A stretch of 64,000 nt of DNA from Acidimicrobiaceae bacterium (GTDB lineage: Bacteria > Actinomycetota > Acidimicrobiia > Acidimicrobiales > Aldehydirespiratoraceae). The position numbers and the translations under genes are program-made. The notes under the pieces were generated by a model. The model saw only the letters and a program-made list of their open reading frames with translations. It made no database searches and was not told the DNA's origin. Location: contig VYCW01000118.1 in assembly GCA_009843735.1 (NCBI GenBank), forward strand, positions 1-64,000. The letters are read 5' to 3'. Positions 29,999-39,935 of this stretch are shown piece after piece; positions within the stretch are counted from its first letter, which is position 1; each line of letters begins with the position of its first letter.

Positions 29999-31123
29999 TC
30001 ACACCCTCTCGATCTCGGGTGTGCCGAACAGGCCGTAGGGCCGCACAAGCAGCCCGATGATCATCACGACGTAGGGCACGATCAGCGGGTATCCGGCCCC
30101 GAGCCACGAGGTGTTGGCCGCCGCGTACTGCCCTGCGTATATTTCGGCGACCCCCACTATCAGACCGCCCAGCAGAGCCCCGGTCACCGAATCCAACCCA
30201 CCCAGGATCACCGCGGGAAGGGCCCGGAAAGCGATGTTGGCCGTGCTCTGGTCGACGGAGATCTGCTGCTCGACCGGGGGTTGGGTGGCAAAGATGCCGC
30301 CGATCGCTGCCAAGACCGCGCCCGCGGCCCAGGCGATGGCGAACACCCTGCCGACGTTGATTCCCTGGGCCATGGCCGCTTCCTGGTCGAAGGCAACGGC
30401 CCGCATGGCTATGCCGAGCCTGGACCGGTAGAAGAAGTACACGGCCACGAAGGCGGCCGCGGCCGTGATCATGGCCGCCACGAAGCTCCAGTTGATGAAC
30501 GCGTCGCCCACCCTGAATCCGTCCAGCTTCCAGGGCACGCCGATCGGGCGAAGCTCGATCTCGACCGCGTCGTTGTTGAAGACCCGGAACATGATCTCGA
30601 GGCCGAGCGTGATGACCGCCACCGAGAAGAGCGGCTCGCCGATCATGGGCCGTATCGCCAACCGCTCGACCACGAGTCCGACCACCGCCGCGAATGCGAG
30701 GGCGACGACGACGCTCAACGACCAGTGCACCCACTGGGGACCGCCCAGGTTGTCGAGGGGGTTGGAGATGTTGGTGAAGGGGATGTGGCCGGCTCGCTCG
30801 ACCACGCTCTCCCCCTCAGTGAAGACGCTGCGCTTCTGCACCAGGAATGCCAGGAACAGCGCGCCGGTGGCCGCGAGGGCGCCCTGGGCGAAGTTGACGG
30901 TCTGGGTGGCCTTGAAGATGAGTACGAAGCCGAGCGCGATCAGGGCGTACACCGAGCCGAGTCCAAGCGACTTCATCAGCGTCTGGAAGAACAGGGCGGG
31001 ATCGTTGGCCAGTTGCACCATCCCGAAGATCAACGACGCACCCAGCGCGCCGATCAGGAAGCCCATCGGCGCGCCCTTGCGCAAGTCGACGGCCGAGAGC
31101 CTCGCGCCGGCGGTCCCGACCAT
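29999..31123 (-). CDS. livH: Branched-chain amino acid ABC transporter permease, LivH type
   Basis: GSVYALIALGFVLIFKATQTVNFAQGAL; SRLGIAMRAVAFDQEAAMAQGINV; PAVILGGLDSVTGALLGG. Confidence 0.92.
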   Translation of the reverse strand: MVGTAGARLSAVDLRKGAPMGFLIGALGASLIFGMVQLANDPALFFQTLMKSLGLGSVYALIALGFVLIFKATQTVNFAQGALAATGALFLAFLVQKRSVFTEGESVVERAGHIPFTNISNPLDNLGGPQWVHWSLSVVVALAFAAVVGLVVERLAIRPMIGEPLFSVAVITLGLEIMFRVFNNDAVEIELRPIGVPWKLDGFRVGDAFINWSFVAAMITAAAAFVAVYFFYRSRLGIAMRAVAFDQEAAMAQGINVGRVFAIAWAAGAVLAAIGGIFATQPPVEQQISVDQSTANIAFRALPAVILGGLDSVTGALLGGLIVGVAEIYAGQYAAANTSWLGAGYPLIVPYVVMIIGLLVRPYGLFGTPEIERV

Positions 31124-31160
31124 CAGCGGCGCCCCCGGGCTCGGACTGGTGCGCTGACCA

Positions 31161-33047
31161 TCAGTACATCGACTCCACCAGGTCGCGGAACATGTCCTCC
31201 ATGGCGTTGCGCTTGAGCTTCTGGGTGGCGGTCAGCTCCCCGTCCTCGTGGTCGAGCTCCTTCGGCAGCATCTTGAACTTCTTGATCTGCTCCACCCGGG
31301 CGAACTTCTCGTTGGTCTCGTTCACCACCTTGGAGATGAGCTCGATCACTTCTTTCTTCTCCGACAGGTCCCGGTAGGTGGTGTAGGGGATGTTGTTCCG
31401 CTGAGCCCAGTCGCCCACCGTCTCCAGTTCGATGCCGATGAGTGCGCTCACGAACTTGCGGCCGTCACCGATGACCATGGCCTCCTTGACGTAGGGCGAT
31501 GTCTTGAGGCTGTTCTCGATCTCCGACGGCGAGATGTTCTTGCCGCCCGAGGTGATGATGATGTGCTTGATGCGGTCGACGATCTTCACGTGGGTGCCGT
31601 CCACCCACTCCCCCACGTCGCCGGTCATGAGCCATCCGTCGTCGGTGAACGTCTCCGCGGTCTGATCGGGCTTGTTCCAGTAGCCCGCGAACACGCCCGG
31701 ATGCTTGGTCTGGATTTCGCCGGTCGTCTCGTCGATGCGAAGGCCGATGTCGGCGTAGGGCTCGCCCACAGTGCCCAGCTTCATCCGGCCCGCGAAGTTG
31801 CAGGTGGCCACAGCCGAATTCTCGGTCATGCCGTACAACTCGAACACCGGCACGCCGATGCCGATGAAGAACTCGAGCACCTCCGGCGCGATGGCGGCCG
31901 CGCCCGATCCGGCGTGCCGGCAACGCCGCAGGCCGATCCGTTCCTTCATCGCCCGGAACACCAGAGGCTGGCCCACCGCGTACAGCAGGCGGGTCAACAT
32001 CGTGTGGCTGCCGCCGTTGGCCACCTTCCGGCGGCCGATCACCCGCGCTAGCGCCATGGTGAAGCGCAGGAAGACCCGCTTGAACGGCGTCGCGTCGTTG
32101 CCCTTGATGGTCACCAGGGCGTGCAGACGCTCCCAGATCCTGGGCACCGCAAAAAACAGCGTGGGCTGCACCTCCCTGAGATTCTCGGTGACCGTCTCGA
32201 TCGACTCCGCGAAATTGAGCGACGGACCGGAGCCGACCAGCGTCCAGGTGGAGAAGATCCGCTCGGCCACATGGCACAACGGCAGGTAGGTGACGATCAG
32301 ATCCTTGGGACTGGGGCCGGTGCCGTCGGGGAACCGGTCGACCTCATTGACGATCTTGTCGATGCAGTAGGCCGCGTTGGCGTTGGTGAGCATGGCGCCC
32401 TTGGGTGGCCCGGTGGTGCCGGAGGTGTAGACGAGCGTCATCACGTCGGTGTCGGTGGCCTCCGCCATGCGGGCCGCGACCGCACCGGGGTGAGACTCGC
32501 GGTGACGGCGTCCCATCTCGAGGAAACTGTCCCAGAACAGCAGGCGGGGGTCGTCGTAGTCGCTGAAGCCGCGGGGCTCGGTGTAGATGATCCGGCGGAC
32601 TGAAGTAGCCGTGTCCGCCGGGACCTCCAGCACCTTGTCGGCCTGCTCCTGGTCCTCGGCGAAGAAGATCACGGGAGCGCAGTCCCCGACCAAGTACTCG
32701 ACCTCGGCGGTGGGATTGGTTGGGTAGAGGCCGACCGTGATACCCCGCACCGCCACCGTAGCCAGGTCGAGGATCACCCACTCGGGCCTGTCCTCGGAGT
32801 GGATGGCCACCCGGTCGCCGGCCTCAACGCCCAGTTCCAGAAGGCCGTGAGCCGCGGTCTCGATCAGATCCCAGGTACCGGCCCAGGTGTACTCCTGCCA
32901 GATACCGAAGTCCTTCTCGCGCAAGGCGACCTGCCCGGGGTTGCGCCGGGCCCAGCGCTGGGCCAACGACGCGACTGTGGTCGCACCGGCGGCAGCACCC
33001 GCCGGCGAGGGAACGTCCGGGCCGGGCCGTTCCGAGGTGATTGCCAC
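31161..33047 (-). CDS. AMP-dependent synthetase/ligase (long-chain acyl-CoA synthetase-like)
   Basis: MTLVYTSGTTGPPKGAMLT; ELYGMTENSAVATCN; GWLMTGDVGEWVDGTHVKIVDRIKHIIITSGGKNISPSEIEN. Confidence 0.93.
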   Translation of the reverse strand: MAITSERPGPDVPSPAGAAAGATTVASLAQRWARRNPGQVALREKDFGIWQEYTWAGTWDLIETAAHGLLELGVEAGDRVAIHSEDRPEWVILDLATVAVRGITVGLYPTNPTAEVEYLVGDCAPVIFFAEDQEQADKVLEVPADTATSVRRIIYTEPRGFSDYDDPRLLFWDSFLEMGRRHRESHPGAVAARMAEATDTDVMTLVYTSGTTGPPKGAMLTNANAAYCIDKIVNEVDRFPDGTGPSPKDLIVTYLPLCHVAERIFSTWTLVGSGPSLNFAESIETVTENLREVQPTLFFAVPRIWERLHALVTIKGNDATPFKRVFLRFTMALARVIGRRKVANGGSHTMLTRLLYAVGQPLVFRAMKERIGLRRCRHAGSGAAAIAPEVLEFFIGIGVPVFELYGMTENSAVATCNFAGRMKLGTVGEPYADIGLRIDETTGEIQTKHPGVFAGYWNKPDQTAETFTDDGWLMTGDVGEWVDGTHVKIVDRIKHIIITSGGKNISPSEIENSLKTSPYVKEAMVIGDGRKFVSALIGIELETVGDWAQRNNIPYTTYRDLSEKKEVIELISKVVNETNEKFARVEQIKKFKMLPKELDHEDGELTATQKLKRNAMEDMFRDLVESMY

Positions 33048-33101
33048 GCGTCGACCTCCTTCGCTCCTGCACTCATAGTGCGCTGAACGACGAACGCTAC
33101 T

Positions 33102-34409
<1,308 letters not shown>

Positions 34410-34427
34410 GGGAGGCCTCGCGATGGT

Positions 34428-34637
34428 CTACGACGACAGCAATGATGCTAGGGCCCAGACCGCAGCCACCAAGCCGACGATCATGTAGAGGAGGCAGCGG
34501 CCCACCGGGGCCCGTTCCAGGTCGTCGGGGTCACGCCGGTGGGGTCGGGGCCGCAGCAGGGCGGCCGCGTTTCCCGCAGCCATGGCTCCACCGAGGGCCA
34601 GCATCAGCCAGGCCAGGATGTTCTGCCCGAAGAACAC
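34428..34637 (-). CDS. Small two-TM membrane protein, unknown function
   Basis: 69 aa, hydrophobic segments ILAWLMLALGGAMAAGNAAALL and CLLYMIVGLVAAVWALASLL. Confidence 0.6.
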   Translation of the reverse strand: MFFGQNILAWLMLALGGAMAAGNAAALLRPRPHRRDPDDLERAPVGRCLLYMIVGLVAAVWALASLLSS

Positions 34638-34654
34638 TCTCAGACGCCTCTAAG

Positions 34655-36049
34655 TCAAATGGCGGAGCGGGCCGCGAAGTTGGCGAAGGTGGTGAACCGG
34701 GACAGGAAGGCCAGCGTGGTGGTGGCGGTCGGCCCGTTGCGGTTCTTGGCCACGATGATCTCGGCGGTGCCCGCGGTGTCGGCGTTGTCAGGGTTGTACA
34801 CCTCGTCACGATAGATGAACATCACCACGTCGGCGTCCTGCTCGATGGCCCCGGACTCACGAAGGTCCGCCAGCATGGGACGCTTCTGCTGGCGCATCTC
34901 GAGGTTCCGGGAAAGCTGCGACAACGCCACCACCGGGCATTGCAGCTCGCGGGCCAGGATTTTCAGGCCCCTCGAGATCTCCGCCACCTCGACCTGGCGG
35001 TTGTCCGCGCTCTGCCGGCCGGTCATCAACTGGAGATAGTCCACCACGACCATGGCCAGATCGCCGACCTGACTCTTGAGCCGCCTCGCTCTTGCCCTGA
35101 TCTCCATCACCGTCACGTTGGGGTTGTCGTCGATCCACATCGGCGCGCTCGAGAGCCGGTGTATCGCGCTGGTGATGGCGTCCCAGTCGTCGTCGTTCAG
35201 CCGTCCATCACGCATCTTGGTGGAGTCGATCCGGGCCTCGCTGCACAACAGGCGCTGAGTCAGCTCCATGTGGCCCATCTCCAGCGAGAACACCAGCACC
35301 GGCCGTCGCACCCGTATCGCCGCGTGGGAGGCCATGCCCAGCGCGAACGAGGTCTTGCCCATCGACGGCCGGCCACCCACCACGTACAGGGAACTGGGCT
35401 GCAACCCCGAGAGCAGCTTGTCGAGATCCTTGTAGCCGGTCTCGGTGCCGGTGATCGACCCGCCGTGCTCGTAGAGCTCCTCGAGGCGGTCCAGCGTCCC
35501 GTCCAGCAGCGCCGACAGCTGGACGGTGTTGTCGCCAACCTGGCCCTGGGCCACCTGGTACATCAGGTTCTCGGCCCAGTCCACGGCCTTGGTCACGTCG
35601 TCGGGACGGCCGTAGCCCAGCTCGGCGATCTCCCCGGCCACCTCGATCAGCCGGCGCAATGTGTGGTTCTCGTGAACAATGCGGGCGTAGGAGGCCGCGT
35701 TCGACGTCGCCGGGGTGTTCATCTGGAGCGACAGCAGACCGTCCAGTCCCCCGATGGCTTCCAGGGAGCCGCTGCGCTCGAGGACTTCGGCCACCGTCAC
35801 CGCGTCGGCCGGATCCCCCGCGCCGTAGAGATCCCGGACGGCCTCGAACACACGGGCATGCGCCGGCCGGTAGAAGTGCTCCGCCGACACCGTCTCGAGC
35901 GCGTCGGCTATGGCGTCGCGAGACAGCAGCATCGCGCCCAGCAGGGACTCCTCGGCCACCAGGTTGTGGGGCGGCACGCGCACGTCGCGCCCCTCACCGC
36001 CGGTGGTGGCAACTGCCCTCTGCCACTGCGCGCTGTCAGTGACACTCAT
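34655..36049 (-). CDS. dnaB: Replicative DNA helicase DnaB
   Basis: VPPHNLVAEESLLGAMLLS; VVGGRPSMGKTSFALGMASHAA; VDYLQLM; start MSVTDSAQ at 36049 preferred. Confidence 0.95.
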   Translation of the reverse strand: MSVTDSAQWQRAVATTGGEGRDVRVPPHNLVAEESLLGAMLLSRDAIADALETVSAEHFYRPAHARVFEAVRDLYGAGDPADAVTVAEVLERSGSLEAIGGLDGLLSLQMNTPATSNAASYARIVHENHTLRRLIEVAGEIAELGYGRPDDVTKAVDWAENLMYQVAQGQVGDNTVQLSALLDGTLDRLEELYEHGGSITGTETGYKDLDKLLSGLQPSSLYVVGGRPSMGKTSFALGMASHAAIRVRRPVLVFSLEMGHMELTQRLLCSEARIDSTKMRDGRLNDDDWDAITSAIHRLSSAPMWIDDNPNVTVMEIRARARRLKSQVGDLAMVVVDYLQLMTGRQSADNRQVEVAEISRGLKILARELQCPVVALSQLSRNLEMRQQKRPMLADLRESGAIEQDADVVMFIYRDEVYNPDNADTAGTAEIIVAKNRNGPTATTTLAFLSRFTTFANFAARSAI

Positions 36050-36072
36050 GAATGAACGCCCACGAATACCTA

Positions 36073-36102
36073 CCCCCACAGCGGCCTTGCCCGCTGTGGG
36101 GG
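36073..36102. other. Perfect inverted repeat (12-bp arms, 6-nt loop) upstream of dnaB
   Basis: cccccacagcgg-ccttgc-ccgctgtggggg. Confidence 0.85.
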
Positions 36103-36238
36103 CCGACGGTATCCGGGGGGTATGACAGCCGCGGCTGATCGACGGGGATAACGCCGGGGATTTTCCCGTCCTCGCCGGGGAATTCGGGGGATGTCTCAGC
36201 CGGGGTGTGGACGCGCTGTGGGCAGCCCACTCGGCCTC

Positions 36239-36691
36239 TCAGTCCGTTTGGGCGGTCACCTCTACGGTGACGGGCACCTCCACGTCGGCGTGCAGATGGA
36301 ACAGCACCGTGTGCGAGCCGACTTCGCGGATCGGGGTCTCGAGCATCACCGCCGCGGGGTCGACGACCGCACCGACCTGCTCCTCGACCGCGGCCACGAT
36401 GTCGGCCGGCCCGACCGATCCGTAGAGATGGCCCGTCTCCGCGGCGCGGGCCGCAACCGACAGCGCCGCCGGAGCGAGACGCACAGCGATCTCCTCCGCG
36501 TCGGCCCGGTCGGCCGCCCTGCGCAGGGCGGCGCTGCGTCGCATGGCCTCGGCCTGCCGTTCCGCGCCGGGGGACGACTTCAGGGCCAGACCCTTGGGAA
36601 CGAGATAGTTGCGAGCGAAGCCTGCGGCCACCTCGCAGACATCCCCCTTGCGGCCAAGCCCCTCCACGTCCGCACGCAGGACGACCTTCAC
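36239..36691 (-). CDS. rplI: 50S ribosomal protein L9
   Basis: [40 protein letters not shown] start overlaps rpsR stop (GTGA). Confidence 0.95.
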   Translation of the reverse strand: MKVVLRADVEGLGRKGDVCEVAAGFARNYLVPKGLALKSSPGAERQAEAMRRSAALRRAADRADAEEIAVRLAPAALSVAARAAETGHLYGSVGPADIVAAVEEQVGAVVDPAAVMLETPIREVGSHTVLFHLHADVEVPVTVEVTAQTD

Positions 36692-37128
36692 GCCTGCTCC
36701 TCCTCGCTGACGAGCAGATCACCGGCCTCGGCGCCATCGCCGGCCATGTCAGAGCCGTCCACATCGGGCTCGCCGTCATCCGCGGAACCCACCGGAGGCG
36801 GGCTGGAAGGACGTGGCACCGGACCGGCGGCACGGCCCCGGCCGTCGCGGTCCTTGTTCTGGCGCTGGGTCGTGACCCGGTTCGCGTACGGCACGAGAGC
36901 CATCTCCCGAGCCAGCTTGATCGCATCCGCGACGAGCTTCTGCTGTTGAGCGCTGTTGCCCGTGACCCGCCGGGCCCTGATCTTGGCCCGCTCGGACATG
37001 AACTTTCTCAGCAGCTTCTCGTTCTTCCAGTCGACGTAGGTGATCCCCTCTGTCGTGAGGAAGCTCACCTTCTTTTTCGCCCGCCGATTGGTGTCGCGGT
37101 TCTTGCCCCGCACCTTGGTCTTGGCCAC
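36688..37128 (-). CDS. rpsR: 30S ribosomal protein S18 with long acidic C-terminal extension
   Basis: [69 protein letters not shown] start at 37128 with GGAG upstream. Confidence 0.92.
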   Translation of the reverse strand: MAKTKVRGKNRDTNRRAKKKVSFLTTEGITYVDWKNEKLLRKFMSERAKIRARRVTGNSAQQQKLVADAIKLAREMALVPYANRVTTQRQNKDRDGRGRAAGPVPRPSSPPPVGSADDGEPDVDGSDMAGDGAEAGDLLVSEEEQA

Positions 37129-37177
37129 CTGCAGTTCTCCCTCGTCTCGGTATCGGCCGGTCCGCGCTGTCAGCCCG

Positions 37178-37660
37178 TTAGAACGGCTCGTCGTCGGAAG
37201 TCGACGAACCCTGCGAGTAGCTGTCGCCCCGGCTCGGCGCCTGCCTCGGACCGCTGTCACCGCGATGGGAGCCGCCACGGCCGCCGTCGCCGCGATAGTC
37301 GCCCCCGCCGGAACGCTCGTTCTTGGTCACCGCGGCGGTGGCCCACCTCAGGCTGGGAGCCACATCGTCGGCAAGGATCTCCACCTTCGAGCGCCGGTCG
37401 CCCTGATCGTTCTCCCAACTCCTTTGCTGGAGAGTGCCGTAGACGACCACGCGAGCGCCCTTCTTCAGCGACTCGGCGACGTTCTCGGCGAGCTGGCGAA
37501 AGCACGTGACGTCGAAGAATGACACCTCGTCCTCCTGGTCCTGGCGCCTGCGATTCCAAGCCAGCCCGAACTGGGCTATGGCCATTCCGGACTGCGCGAA
37601 GCGCAGCTCGGGGTCGCGGGTCACATTGCCCACGACAGTCACGGTGTTGTCGAATCCCAT
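37178..37660 (-). CDS. ssb: Single-stranded DNA-binding protein
   Basis: [38 protein letters not shown]; acidic tail TSDDEPF. Confidence 0.96.
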   Translation of the reverse strand: MGFDNTVTVVGNVTRDPELRFAQSGMAIAQFGLAWNRRRQDQEDEVSFFDVTCFRQLAENVAESLKKGARVVVYGTLQQRSWENDQGDRRSKVEILADDVAPSLRWATAAVTKNERSGGGDYRGDGGRGGSHRGDSGPRQAPSRGDSYSQGSSTSDDEPF

Positions 37661-37676
37661 AAGGAACCTCCGGGTC

Positions 37677-38021
37677 TCAGCCGGCTGTAGCCGGCTCGGC
37701 CTCCCCGAGCAGACCGCGGCGTTCGGCCTCGGTGTCGGGAAGGCGGACTAATTTGTGGCGGACGATGTCGTCCGCGAGCCGCAGTCGCCGTTCGGTGTCG
37801 GGAAGACCGGCCGTTGCCGTCACGATCTCCCACACCACATAGGTGCCTTCGGTCTTGTGATTGATCTTGTAGGCGAGCTTCCTACGACCCCAGTTGTCGG
37901 TGGACTTGATCGTCCCGCCCTCACCGACCACCAGATCGGCGACATTGGAGACCACCGCGTCCGCGTCAGCCGGTGAGACGTCGGAGTCGATGATGATCAT
38001 CAGCTCATAGGCCCGTAGCAC
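37677..38021 (-). CDS. rpsF: 30S ribosomal protein S6
   Basis: MLRAYELMIIIDSDVSPADADAVV; NWGRRKLAYKINHKTEGTYVVWEI. Confidence 0.95.
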   Translation of the reverse strand: MLRAYELMIIIDSDVSPADADAVVSNVADLVVGEGGTIKSTDNWGRRKLAYKINHKTEGTYVVWEIVTATAGLPDTERRLRLADDIVRHKLVRLPDTEAERRGLLGEAEPATAG

Positions 38022-38177
38022 GGGCGATCACCTCCCTACGGATCCGGCGCTGCCGGAGCCCCTCGACGGGGCAGGGTTCGTTGCTGGGCCGAACCGCCCG
38101 GAATCCGACAAGCGAGCCCGAACTGGATCAGCGAGTGGCCCGCAGGGTATCGGCGGTGCGGTCCATACCAACCGCCA

Positions 38178-38354
38178 GAGGCCGAGCGGGCGAGGCCCCG
38201 GGCCCGAGCGGCCCGTGAGCGAAGCGAACAAGAGCGGGAATCAGGCCGAGCGGGCGAGGCCCCGGGCCCGAGCGGCCCGTGAGCGAAGCGAACAAGAGCG
38301 GCGACATTGGCCGGAGCGGCCCTCAGGTCGCAGCAAACAAGAGCGGGAATCAGC
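38178..38354 (+). repeat. Dispersed element cluster: two tandem short-form copies (about 64-nt unit) plus one degenerate core (rpsF-panB intergenic)
   Basis: gaggccgagcgggcgaggccccgggcccgagcggcccgtgagcgaagcgaacaagagcgggaatcag, repeated from 38242; degenerate ggccggagcggccctcaggtcgcagcaaacaagagcgggaatcag from about 38309. Confidence 0.92.
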
Positions 38355-38411
38355 CGCGGCGGTGTCCCCAGCGATCCACAGGGCCATCCCCAGCGAACCG
38401 CGGTCACAGAG

Positions 38412-39257
38412 TCAGAGTTCAGGAATTCCCAGTGCGGCCAGTTCGGCTTCCGACAGGTGATAGGACTCCTGCGAGGACGGGAACGCGCCGGACCGCACGT
38501 CGGAGGCGAACCGCCGGAGCGCGTCGGTCACCAGGGTGTCGAGGTCGGCGTAGCGGCGCACGAACTTCGGCACGAGCCGGGTCTCCAACCCCAGCAGGTC
38601 ATGAAAGACGAGAACCTGGCCGTCGCAATGGGGACCAGCGCCGATGCCGATCGTCGGTATGTCGACTGCATCGGTGACCATCTCCGCGACCTGGACCGGC
38701 ACTCCCTCCAGGACCAGCGAATAACAACCGGCGTGCGCCAGCGACTTGGCCGCCTGGACCAGCCGCCGGGCCGCCTCCGCATGCCGTCCCTGGACCTTGA
38801 AGCCGCCCATGGCGTGCACCGACTGGGGGGTCAGGCCGATGTGGCCCATCACCGGTATCTCGGCGTCGCAGATGCGCTCGATCATCGGCAGGCGCTTGCG
38901 GCCTCCCTCCAGCTTCACCGACTGGGCCCCCGCCCTGATGAGCATGGCCGCGTTCCGCACGGTCTCCTCCGCGGAGACGTGGTAGCTCATCCATGGCAGG
39001 TCGGCCACGATGTGGGCCGCGGGCTTGGCCCGGGCCACGGCTGCGGTGTGGTGGGCCATGTCGCCGACTGTGACCTGCAGGGTGTCGTCGTAGCCCAGCA
39101 CGACCATGGCGAGGGAGTCGCCCACCAGGATGAGGTCGGCGCCGGCCTGGCTCGCCACCCGGGCACCCGGGGCGTCGTAGGCGGTCACCATCACCAGGGG
39201 GTCGGCGCCGTCACGCACCTTGCGGGCCCGTATGGCGGGCGCGGTGAGAGTGCCCAT
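38412..39257 (-). CDS. panB: 3-methyl-2-oxobutanoate hydroxymethyltransferase
   Basis: MVTAYDAPGARVASQAGADLILVGDSLAMVVLGYDDT; MGHIGLTPQSVHAMGGFKVQGR; start MGTLTAP at 39257. Confidence 0.95.
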   Translation of the reverse strand: MGTLTAPAIRARKVRDGADPLVMVTAYDAPGARVASQAGADLILVGDSLAMVVLGYDDTLQVTVGDMAHHTAAVARAKPAAHIVADLPWMSYHVSAEETVRNAAMLIRAGAQSVKLEGGRKRLPMIERICDAEIPVMGHIGLTPQSVHAMGGFKVQGRHAEAARRLVQAAKSLAHAGCYSLVLEGVPVQVAEMVTDAVDIPTIGIGAGPHCDGQVLVFHDLLGLETRLVPKFVRRYADLDTLVTDALRRFASDVRSGAFPSSQESYHLSEAELAALGIPEL

Positions 39258-39362
39258 GGGATGCTCCTTTCCGTCCAGCGCGCTGCGGCTGCCAGCGGTT
39301 CCCCGAACGATACCCGCACCCGTTTCCGCCGTCAATCAGAGCAGCAGAACTGCCGGAGCGAC

Positions 39363-39935
39363 TTAGGCCGAGCGTCTGCCTCCAAGCGTGAAGCGGCGCA
39401 CGAGATGGTTCCATCCGCAGACGGTGCAGACCTCGACCACATACCCGGTCGAGACGCTGACCCGGTGCTGCAGCCGTTGAATCTCCGCCCGGGTCGTGAC
39501 GCAGCGTCCGTGCTTGGGCAGGCGCGACCCGAACACGTAGGTCACCTCGACCAGGCTCCCGCTCTTGTTCGCTTCGCTCACGGGCCGCTCGGGCCGTGCC
39601 TCCCGCTCGCCTTCGCTTCGCTCACGGGCCGCTCGGGCCCGGGGCCTCGCTCGTGCAGGCTGTTCGCGGCCGCCCATTCGCTCGGCCTCCCGGCCCTCCG
39701 GAGCGCCCTCGGAATCACAGACCGGACATGACCGGCCGGTCGGTTGCCCGCAGAACTCTGCGTTTCGCTGGAGCTCGCGCTGAGCGTCGCATACCTCGTG
39801 GCGGCCGAGTTGACCCGACCGCCAGGCCCTCAGCGTGGCCGCCCGGGCGAGCCGGTAGTCCACTGCCGCGGCCACCGGTTGGCCCGATGCGGCAGCCCGG
39901 CCGGCGGTGGCCAGCTTCGACGGACTCGGCTTCAC
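39363..39935 (-). CDS. DUF5318-like protein interrupted in-frame by dispersed repeat-encoded segment
   Basis: AAVDYRLARAATLRAWRSGQLGRHEVCDAQRELQRNAEFCGQPTGRSCPVCDSEG ... LVEVTYVFGSRLPKHGR...YVVEVCTVCGWNHLVRRFTLGG resembles actinobacterial DUF5318; repeat-encoded RARPRARAARERSEGEREARPERPVSEANKSG lies in the middle. Confidence 0.82.
   Translation of the reverse strand: MKPSPSKLATAGRAAASGQPVAAAVDYRLARAATLRAWRSGQLGRHEVCDAQRELQRNAEFCGQPTGRSCPVCDSEGAPEGREAERMGGREQPARARPRARAARERSEGEREARPERPVSEANKSGSLVEVTYVFGSRLPKHGRCVTTRAEIQRLQHRVSVSTGYVVEVCTVCGWNHLVRRFTLGGRRSA
39559..39689 (-). repeat. Dispersed element copies (one full-length copy with 51-nt left module plus an abutting second core) inside DUF5318 CDS
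   Basis: Minus strand gaggccgagcgaatgggcgg...cgaggccccgggcccgagcggcccgtgagcgaagcgaaggcgagcgggaggcacggcccgagcggcccgtgagcgaagcgaacaagagcgggag. Confidence 0.92.

Noticed and set aside
29936-31216. 426-aa plus-strand ORF opposite livH
   Set aside because: Shadow ORF of a conserved permease.
38215-38460. Small ORFs starting MSEANKSG... in the rpsF-panB intergenic region
   Set aside because: Translations of the dispersed repeat with no homology-like features; treated as non-coding element.
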